Part shown: in pieces, positions 24,323-28,593 of the stretch
Layout of the letters: each line of letters begins with the position of its first letter
How positions within the stretch are numbered: position 1 is the stretch's first letter
From: a virus
Strand: one strand, 5' to 3'
DNA: 28,593 bases
IMG/VR virus record: IMGVR_UViG_3300025110_000088
Location: 1 to 28,593 of that record
Program-made: the position numbers and the translations under genes
The notes under the pieces: model-generated
Told to the model about the DNA's origin: nothing
Databases searched by the model: none
The model's input: the letters and a program-made list of their open reading frames with translations, nothing else

Positions 24323-24886
24323 ATGTCTAACACAGATAGAGTAAGAGCTTATTATAATCTGCACAAGAAGTGCTTTTCTGTACAGGATTACAAAACAGGA
24401 TTGGTCGTGGAACACACAGATAGTTTGTTTTTTACCAATGCCATGTTTGTTGTCAGGAAGTCAGGTAACGAGAAAGTCAAAAGGGAGGGCAGAAAGAATG
24501 TCCACGCTTTTGTCAATGGTATTCGCCAACCTAAACCACCACTAAGTTATCATGGATATCTTTGGGTTAAATATAATCCACATACAATGGACTTTTTTCA
24601 TTACAGAAGAATTGTCAACGGTGAACCTAAATACCTTGAAGTTGATAGGCATTGGATAGGTAATGTCTATTTGTCTATGGTTGATGGTCATCCATGTATC
24701 TATGCAGATATCGATAAATTGTCAGGCAAAATATTGTCAGCTTCTGCCTTAAATAAAGAACCATTAATGGTAACCAAAGATGAAACTACCATTAAAAGGA
24801 TTTATTCAGGTGGTGAATTTTCAATGGAATTTTTAAGAAAAAAACAAAAGCAAATAAAAAATAAAAATAAACTTCTTGCAATCTAA
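24323..24886 (+). CDS. Conserved hypothetical phage protein (187 aa)
   Basis: The protein begins RVRAYYNLHKKCFSVQDYKT, then GLVVEHTDSLFFTNAMFVV and GRKNVHAFVNG. This NLHKKCFSV...KNVHAFV pattern is one I recall from many unassigned phage proteins. The central part is rich in Tyr, His and Trp (YHGYLWVKYNPHTMDFFHYR). The end is an extremely Lys-rich tail (RKKQKQIKNKNK), suggesting nucleic-acid contact. GAAAGGAAA (24311-24319) precedes the ATG. Function unknown. Confidence 0.72.
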   Translation: MSNTDRVRAYYNLHKKCFSVQDYKTGLVVEHTDSLFFTNAMFVVRKSGNEKVKREGRKNVHAFVNGIRQPKPPLSYHGYLWVKYNPHTMDFFHYRRIVNGEPKYLEVDRHWIGNVYLSMVDGHPCIYADIDKLSGKILSASALNKEPLMVTKDETTIKRIYSGGEFSMEFLRKKQKQIKNKNKLLAI

Positions 24887-24944
24887 TCTAGATAGTTTAG
24901 AAGATTATGTACGTTCAATTTTAATTTAACTGAAAGGAAATAAA

Positions 24945-25955
24945 ATGAACTATATAGTAAATGACTTCAATCATGAAGTAAGAACTCATAAAGATTTTAG
25001 GGATGTAAGTTTTTATGAAGATAATTCCAAAATAACTAAAGTTGATCTTCAGGCATTAATTCCTGTTCCAAATGGTGATGCTTATTCTCATGAAGTAACT
25101 TCACCTTTTGATCTAAAAGGTTATTTTGGTTTGTACAATTCTAGTCTAGATAAGTTATTAAAAACTCGACCTGTTTCTAATACTTATCAGCTTGTACCTC
25201 ATCATGAATTGTTTAACGAACAAGCTAAAATACTTGGGCAATCTGATTTACCTTTAGAAAATATTACTGTAAAAGATCAGCTTTATAAAGACGGTTTACA
25301 AGCTCATCGAACTATATTTTTTCATGATCTAGAAACTACCGTATCCAATAATAAAGATAAGGTTTTATCTAGAATTGATATATTTAATAGTTGTGATATG
25401 TCGTGGAGCTTTCAAGTTTTTTCAGGTGCGTATCGTGATCTATGTAGAAATACTTTAGTCTTTGGTGGTCAAAAAGCGTATCATCAACAAGCTAAACATA
25501 CACGTAATTTATCCACTACTGCTCTAATGACTAAGGCAAGTATTGGTTTGGAATTTTGGAATAACCAAAAAGAAACAATGTTGAATTGGAGAGCGAAAGA
25601 TATGTCGCCTGAACAGTTTGGCAACATCCTTAAACAAACTATTTGTAAAAAGAAAAGTAAATCAGCAGAATTAAATTTAACTAATCCTGTTAATGAAACT
25701 AAGATGAATTATTTACTTGATAGGTTTGAAAAAGAAACACCTGATCTAGGTAAAACTATGTGGGCAGGCTATAATGCTTTAACGCATTGGGCAACGCATA
25801 CTGATGAAACTATCGAAAAAGAAATCGATAATAAATTAGTTAAAATTAGATCAGGTAAATCAACTGCTGATGTTCCAAGCGTTCAAAGAACACGCAATGA
25901 CGAAGTAAGACAAGTTATTGAGTGTGAAAGTTGGCAAGAGTTGGAGTGTGCATAG
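24945..25955 (+). CDS. DUF932 family phage/plasmid-like protein
   Basis: This 336-aa protein has features of the DUF932 (phage/plasmid-like) family: YQLVPHHELFNEQAKIL near residue 60, a paired strand region with FFHDLETTV, and the central NSCDMSWSFQVFSGAYRDLC, then RNTLVFGGQKAYHQQAKHTRN. The C-terminal part is helical and charged. DUF932 proteins are widespread on phages and plasmids, have no settled biochemical role, and often sit near replication or anti-defence genes. GAAAGGAAA (24933-24941) gives the start. The TAG stop is immediately followed by a possible 26-aa membrane peptide or promoter. Confidence 0.8.
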   Translation: MNYIVNDFNHEVRTHKDFRDVSFYEDNSKITKVDLQALIPVPNGDAYSHEVTSPFDLKGYFGLYNSSLDKLLKTRPVSNTYQLVPHHELFNEQAKILGQSDLPLENITVKDQLYKDGLQAHRTIFFHDLETTVSNNKDKVLSRIDIFNSCDMSWSFQVFSGAYRDLCRNTLVFGGQKAYHQQAKHTRNLSTTALMTKASIGLEFWNNQKETMLNWRAKDMSPEQFGNILKQTICKKKSKSAELNLTNPVNETKMNYLLDRFEKETPDLGKTMWAGYNALTHWATHTDETIEKEIDNKLVKIRSGKSTADVPSVQRTRNDEVRQVIECESWQELECA

Positions 25956-25985
25956 TTGACTAGTTTAATCGCAACAATTTATAAG
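25956..25985 (+). promoter_or_regulatory. Candidate promoter upstream of the zinc-ribbon gene
   Basis: TTGACT (25956-25961), an 18-base spacer and TATAAG (25980-25985): the same -10 and spacing as the promoter at 22165. It lies in the 102-base gap before the 85-aa zinc-ribbon gene and is followed by a long hairpin. Confidence 0.5.
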
Positions 25986-26036
25986 ATAGTCATGATCATT
26001 TTTTTGATCGTGATTATCTCATTAATACTTGGTTAA
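25956..26036 (+). CDS. Possible 26-aa membrane peptide (alternative: promoter plus hairpin)
   Basis: A TTG codon directly abutting the DUF932 stop opens a 26-codon frame (LTSLIATIYKIV, then MIIFLIVIISLILG) ending in TAA. It reads as one transmembrane helix. GGAG lies about 11 bases upstream of the TTG. An internal ATG at 25992 would give a 14-aa hydrophobic peptide. The same bases contain a promoter-like TTGACT-18-TATAAG and a 15-bp hairpin, so the frame may be accidental. Confidence 0.3.
   Translation: MTSLIATIYKIVMIIFLIVIISLILG
25984..26019 (+). repeat. 15-bp inverted repeat with T-rich loop
   Basis: AGATAGTCATGATCA (25984-25998) pairs with TGATCGTGATTATCT (26005-26019) with two G-T wobbles around a TTTTTT loop. 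No T-run follows, so it is not a typical terminator. It begins at the edge of the candidate -10 element and could be an operator, or a stable 5' RNA structure on the downstream transcript. Confidence 0.6.
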
Positions 26037-26057
26037 TTTATTTTGAAAGGAAAACCT

Positions 26058-26315
26058 ATGAAAGATAATCATATAGATAAATCCAAAATTCATGTTTGTG
26101 TTATTTGTGCAGAAACAATTAAACCAAAGTTTTTGGGTTTGGATAAAGAGGGCAACAAACATTATTGGTACGACGGTAACAATGCGTTACCTGTTGCTGA
26201 TGGCAAGTGTTGTGACGGTTGTAACAAAAGTGTTGTTATACCTGAACGAATGACACAAATACTGATGTCAAGACTTAACGTAGGTATTGACGATAATTTT
26301 AATAAACTGTTATAG
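26058..26315 (+). CDS. Zinc-ribbon hypothetical protein
   Basis: This 85-aa protein has HVCVICAET (C14, C17) and DGKCCDGCNKSVV (C51/C52, C55), a four-cysteine zinc ribbon. Between them lies KHYWYDGNNALPVADG, a pattern I recall from many unassigned phage proteins ending in CCDxCN. The start is set by GAAAGGAAAA (26045-26054); an in-frame TTG at 26043 overlaps that site and is not the start. It could bind nucleic acid or serve as a protein adaptor. Confidence 0.72.
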   Translation: MKDNHIDKSKIHVCVICAETIKPKFLGLDKEGNKHYWYDGNNALPVADGKCCDGCNKSVVIPERMTQILMSRLNVGIDDNFNKLL

Positions 26316-26329
26316 AAAGGAAAAGTTTA

Positions 26330-26668
26330 ATGAATAGTTTAAATATAGATAATCAAATAGATGCAATCAAAGAAGTGTCAAGTAACGCATTGACCAAACA
26401 CGGTTTTAGCCGTAGTCGTCAAAGGCTTTTTGACTTGTCAAAAGAACTTGACCAATCATGGCAAAATTACAAGGCAATTGTCGACAAAAACGCTTTACCT
26501 GAGTTTGTCGTATTTACGCTTAGTCAATCAACAAATGGATTAAAATTAAAATCTATTTCTAGACGTTCTGCAATCCCTGTTTCTGAATTATGTTTGATAC
26601 TTTCGAGACTAATTATAACAAGTAAAATATCTTGGAATAAAGAAACAAAATTGTACAAAAAAAAATAA
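26330..26668 (+). CDS. Hypothetical protein, possible winged-helix C-terminus
   Basis: This 112-aa basic protein has a helical N-terminal half (SRQRLFDLSKELDQSWQNYK). Its C-terminal part, FVVFTLSQSTNGLKLKSISR then RSAIPVSELCLILSRLI and TSKISWNKETKLYKKK, has the helix-turn-helix plus wing rhythm of a winged-helix domain. That reading is by eye only. GAAAGGAAAAG (26315-26325) precedes the ATG and begins inside the previous stop. It is the last gene before the terminator at 26702. Confidence 0.6.
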   Translation: MNSLNIDNQIDAIKEVSSNALTKHGFSRSRQRLFDLSKELDQSWQNYKAIVDKNALPEFVVFTLSQSTNGLKLKSISRRSAIPVSELCLILSRLIITSKISWNKETKLYKKK

Positions 26669-26669
26669 C

Positions 26670-26699
26670 TTGCATTAAATAAAAATATCATTTTATAAT
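26670..26699 (+). promoter_or_regulatory. Possible promoter overlapping a terminator
   Basis: A consensus TATAAT (26694-26699) sits 18 bases after TTGCAT, a weak -35. The predicted start (about 26706) lies inside the hairpin of the following terminator, so any transcript would begin within it. The -10 may be fortuitous in this AT-rich gap. Confidence 0.35.
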
Positions 26700-26701
26700 C
26701 A

Positions 26702-26731
26702 GGCTAGGTTAAGAATTAACTTAGCCTTTTT
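26702..26731 (+). terminator. Intrinsic terminator after the 112-aa gene
   Basis: GGCTAGGTTAA (26702-26712) pairs with TTAACTTAGCC (26716-26726), 11 bp with one wobble, loop GAA, then TTTTT. It lies 34 bases after the preceding stop and 24 bases before the next ATG. Confidence 0.75.
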
Positions 26732-26755
26732 ACGTTTATGAAAGGATTTCTTAAA

Positions 26756-27268
26756 ATGGAAACAAAAACGTATTTAATTAAAACTAAGTTTGACTATTCA
26801 ACAAAAGAACTTGTTCAAGTTGACGGTAATAATTTAACTATTGAATTCAAAATAATGGATAAGTACGCATTAATTGAAATAGTTGGAAGATTAAAAGATC
26901 GAACAGTTGAAGAGTTTAAACATCAAATAATTTGTAATAAAAATCAGGTTATTCAAATGTTGCCAAACGTTAATGATCAAGTTGAAAAGTTTGATCAGCG
27001 TATAAATGAAAATGTTGATCGTGTGCATTTTGATCAGGTTTTTAAAAATGATTATCAGCTTGGCTTACATGGTCAATTAAATGAAGATGAATATATTGAT
27101 CCTAAAGTAATATTTAATACTAAACATTTAATAAGAGATACTTTTAAAACTGATGTATTAAAAGAATTACAAGAGTTAATTTCTGATGTTTTAGCTAATA
27201 GGGAAGACAGCCAAAAAGGAACACAAATTGACCTTGAAGATTTAATATCTGAAAAGGAGGGGTCATAA
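26756..27268 (+). CDS. Hypothetical protein (170 aa)
   Basis: I do not recognise this protein. The N-terminal half alternates strands and charged turns (TYLIKTKFDYSTKELVQVDG, then NNLTIEFKIMDKYALIEIVG). The C-terminal half is helical and acidic (LKELQELISDVLANREDS, DLEDLISEKEGS). The start at 26756 is preferred to the ATG at 26738 because GAAAGGA (26740-26746) overlaps the latter and serves as ribosome binding site. Its stop overlaps the next small gene (TAATG). Confidence 0.62.
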   Translation: METKTYLIKTKFDYSTKELVQVDGNNLTIEFKIMDKYALIEIVGRLKDRTVEEFKHQIICNKNQVIQMLPNVNDQVEKFDQRINENVDRVHFDQVFKNDYQLGLHGQLNEDEYIDPKVIFNTKHLIRDTFKTDVLKELQELISDVLANREDSQKGTQIDLEDLISEKEGS

Positions 27269-27390
27269 TGGGATACTTTTTAAAAGAACTTTTGGATCTT
27301 TTCAAATGGATGTGTTGTGGTTTTACTCTTGCTTATTGCTTGGCATCTTATCACGGTTTGGATACAAGCTTTTCAAGTTTGTGGGGTTAA
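27268..27390 (+). CDS. Small membrane peptide (40 aa)
   Basis: The gene starts with the ATG of a TAATG overlap. AAAAGGAGGGG, the strongest ribosome binding site in the window, lies six bases upstream. The product MGYFLKELLDLFKWMCCGFT, then LAYCLASYHGLDTSFSSLWG, has an amphipathic helix followed by a short hydrophobic stretch with three Cys, typical of a small membrane protein. Function unknown. Confidence 0.6.
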   Translation: MGYFLKELLDLFKWMCCGFTLAYCLASYHGLDTSFSSLWG

Positions 27391-27392
27391 TC

Positions 27393-27599
27393 ATGGCTTA
27401 TTATTTTAGTTGTAGGGAATGTGATAGTACTAGTTTATTTGATAACGGTGTTATTACTAAAGTTAATCCTATTGAAGATTACCACCTTTTACAAAATGTA
27501 AGGGGTGGTTATATTAATACAAACGAAAATGAAACCGTTATTTGCAAATCTTGCATATCAAAAAAGGTAAGATTAAAAGGTAATTATATAATAATATGA
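27393..27599 (+). CDS. Small zinc-ribbon protein
   Basis: This 68-aa protein has two CxxC pairs (C7/C10 in FSCRECDS, C51/C54 in VICKSCISKK), a short zinc ribbon with Lys-rich end. The ATG at 27393 is preferred, two bases after the preceding stop and with GGGG at 27383-27386 upstream. A longer in-frame ATG at 27306 would overlap the whole membrane-peptide gene in another frame. Probably a nucleic-acid or protein adaptor; family not recognised. Confidence 0.62.
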   Translation: MAYYFSCRECDSTSLFDNGVITKVNPIEDYHLLQNVRGGYINTNENETVICKSCISKKVRLKGNYIII

Positions 27600-27610
27600 A
27601 AGGAAATAAA

Positions 27611-28000
27611 ATGAATTATCCATCAAGTTTAAACAGTAATGTAAGAGCAAATAAAACTATGTTTAGTAGTAATTTAACTCTTGAAGATATACCTCATAGA
27701 GATCATAAGCTTAGAGAAATTGCAAAAGTTGAGAATATGAAAAGCAACCGTTCAGGTAAACCAATTGCAAATCAATTTGTTATTACTTTACAAAATGGAA
27801 TTGAGATCTTTCAATCGTATGATACTATTATTGCAATTAAAGCAAATGGTGAGACTTACCTTGATTATGAATGTTGGGATTATAGCAATACTACTTCAAG
27901 ATATCGAAAAGTATTTCTTGGTGAAGATACCAAAACAACAAGAAATAAAATAGATCAAGGTAAATATATTCTTGAATATCTAAACCAAAAGCTTTATTAA
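27611..28000 (+). CDS. Conserved hypothetical phage/plasmid-type protein (129 aa)
   Basis: The central and C-terminal parts read FVITLQNGIEIFQSYDTIIA, then LDYECWDYSNTTSRYRKVFL and GEDTKTTRNKIDQGKYIL. I recall this YDTIIA...WDYSxTTxKYRxxFLGE pattern from a family of unassigned phage and plasmid proteins. The start is set by GAAAGGAAA (27598-27606); an ATG at 27596 overlaps that site. It is the last gene before a terminator and the non-coding region. Function unknown. Confidence 0.7.
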   Translation: MNYPSSLNSNVRANKTMFSSNLTLEDIPHRDHKLREIAKVENMKSNRSGKPIANQFVITLQNGIEIFQSYDTIIAIKANGETYLDYECWDYSNTTSRYRKVFLGEDTKTTRNKIDQGKYILEYLNQKLY

Positions 28001-28021
28001 TACTTTAAAGGTTACCTCCCC

Positions 28022-28056
28022 AAAAGCACTTTAGATTAGTTTCTAAGGTGCTTTTT
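28022..28056 (+). terminator. Intrinsic terminator at the end of the accessory block
   Basis: AAAAGCACTTTAGA (28022-28035) pairs with TCTAAGGTGCTTTTT (28042-28056), about 14 bp with one G-T wobble and a six-base loop, followed by CTTTTT. It closes the rightward operon 21 bases after the last stop codon. Confidence 0.85.
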
Positions 28057-28281
28057 CTTTTTATAGCCTGATATATCCTTAAATGATTGTTTTGTTTACG
28101 TATTCGCCTTAAATGGTGTTTGGCGTATTGCTCGCAATAGTGATAGTAAAGGGTTATATCAAGGGTTAGTTATACAAGTTATAAAAATGTCAATGCAAGT
28201 TTGGGCGTGTGCGTGCGTGCAAAGTTATTATCAAGGGTTAAACGTTAAAGGTATCGTCAAACGTCAACCGTTAGCCTTTGG

Positions 28282-28298
28282 TTATCTGTTACAGGTAA
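28282..28298. promoter_or_regulatory. Operator-like palindrome 1
   Basis: TTATCTGTTACAGGTAA is a 17-bp imperfect palindrome (7 of 8 pairs) with a single-base centre. It resembles a second palindrome at 28370-28387, with the same right half ACAGGTAA. Confidence 0.45.
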
Positions 28299-28369
28299 TG
28301 GGGTTGGCAAGTGCCACTGGGGGGTACTGGGTACTTGTATGCAATGTCGCCATATTTTTACGGAAATGA

Positions 28370-28387
28370 GTTACTTGTACAGGTAAC
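28370..28387. promoter_or_regulatory. Operator-like palindrome 2
   Basis: GTTACTTGTACAGGTAAC is an 18-bp palindrome with one mismatched pair. Its spacing from palindrome 1 is 89 bases, or about 8.5 helical turns. Such paired sites usually bind a dimeric repressor or initiator. Confidence 0.5.
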
Positions 28388-28505
28388 GGTGCATCCCTTT
28401 GGGATAGCGTAGTGGGAAGGAGGGGGGGTATAGTGTATTTCCCCGGAGGTTCTACTCCGATTGTATCCATCTAATGCTATTCTGTCAATAAAATAATTAT
28501 TTTTC

Positions 28506-28534
28506 TTGACGTATTCGTGCTAAGTACCTATTAT
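28506..28534 (+). promoter_or_regulatory. Rightward promoter at the window end
   Basis: TTGACG (28506-28511), a 17-base spacer and TATTAT (28529-28534). Transcription would start near 28541 and leave the window. An ATG at 28563 opens a frame that continues past the end, but it has no clear ribosome binding site, so I do not call the gene. Confidence 0.65.
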
Positions 28535-28593
28535 AAAAGTAACAAAGCATCAATTAAAGCACATGCAACCAAACATATCGTATAACAACAGTG

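Larger units (their letters stand above)
28057..28593. other. Non-coding, palindrome-rich region
   Basis: About 540 bases have no convincing gene; the two open frames of about 60 codons lack ribosome binding sites. The region holds ATTGC-TC-GCAAT (28127-28138), a repeated TATCAAGGGTTA (28157 and 28229), an alternating GT/GC tract near 28205-28220, and TGGCA-AG-TGCCA near 28304-28315. It also has two related 17-18-bp palindromes (28282 and 28370), ATCCC-TTT-GGGAT (28393-28405), a run of seven G near 28424, and CGGAG-GTTCTA-CTCCG (28444-28459). G-runs are rare elsewhere in this AT-rich sequence. It may be a replication origin, early control region or genome-end region. Confidence 0.6.

Noticed and set aside
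27306-27599. Longer start for the zinc-ribbon gene giving a hydrophobic N-terminus
   Set aside because: It would overlap most of the 40-aa gene, which has a far better ribosome binding site. The ATG at 27393 follows that gene's stop directly and begins just before the first CxxC.
28187-28369. 60-codon open frame on the + strand in the non-coding region
   Set aside because: It has no ribosome binding site, a Cys/Val/Gly-skewed composition unlike other proteins here, and overlaps palindromes and repeats. A - strand frame (28282-28470) over the same bases is equally unconvincing.
28401-28474. Possible tRNA-like fold (GGATA...TATCC ends and a CGGAG-GTTCTA-CTCCG arm)
   Set aside because: The acceptor stem is only about 5 bp, the T-loop would be six bases, no D-arm or anticodon stem forms, and no CCA follows.
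1-28593. CRISPR array, insertion sequence, integrase or attachment site
   Set aside because: I saw no regularly spaced repeats, transposase or recombinase motifs, or long terminal inverted repeats; short repeats are confined to the last 540 bases and single hairpins.

Overview
This window looks like part of the genome of a lytic marine podovirus of the HMO-2011 type (phages of SAR116, SAR11 and Roseobacter-lineage alphaproteobacteria). The strongest evidence is a family-A DNA polymerase carrying a DnaJ-type CxxCxGxG zinc-finger pair. It lies in a replication block of separate primase and DnaB-like helicase, T7-like endonuclease I, a RecB/Cas4-like exonuclease, a DUF3310 protein and a monomeric B12-dependent ribonucleotide reductase. 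The DNA is AT-rich, genes are tightly packed (many TAATG, ATGA or TGATG junctions), and I saw no integrase or tRNA gene. The phage-group assignment comes from recall of gene content, not from a search.

There are three transcription blocks. Block 1 (1-11668, + strand) is the late virion block. It holds the 3' end of one tail-fibre gene and a complete second fibre gene, the latter with a recognisable S74 (intramolecular chaperone) domain, then a small one-TM holin-like protein. After these come large unrecognised proteins of 746, 164, 186, 606 and 1595 aa, probably internal or ejected virion components, and a small basic protein. Block 2 (21505 down to 11665, - strand) is the replication and nucleotide block: primase, helicase, 3'-5' exonuclease, polymerase, a candidate ssDNA-binding protein, RecB-like exonuclease, a hypothetical protein, endonuclease I, a hypothetical protein, DUF3310, ribonucleotide reductase, a PD-(D/E)XK-like protein and a small hypothetical protein. 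Blocks 1 and 2 converge, and their stop codons overlap at 11665-11668. Block 3 (21612-28000, + strand) is an accessory, probably early, block: a ribbon-helix-helix regulator, a small protein, a cytosine-C5 methyltransferase, a coiled-coil protein, several unknowns, a DUF932 protein, two zinc-ribbon proteins and two hidden small membrane peptides.

Blocks 2 and 3 diverge from a compact intergenic region (21506-21611). It has two opposed TTGAC -35 elements, an almost leaderless primase start, and a hairpin over the ribosome binding site of the ribbon-helix-helix gene. Block 3 is punctuated by intrinsic terminators at 22121-22163, 26702-26731 and 28022-28056. Eight of its genes share one GAAAGGA(AA) ribosome binding site. 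A hairpin at 22054-22095, just upstream of the first terminator, presents the exact complement of that site in its loop.

The last 540 bases (28057-28593) have no convincing gene. They are packed with palindromes, G-runs, short direct repeats and one good rightward promoter, so they read as a regulatory or replication-control region.

Most noteworthy: a polymerase split into separate exonuclease and polymerase genes, with the zinc finger where T7 polymerase carries its thioredoxin-binding segment; a candidate anti-ribosome-binding-site RNA; and a palindrome-rich intergenic region sharing a 10-base hairpin core with the divergent promoter region.
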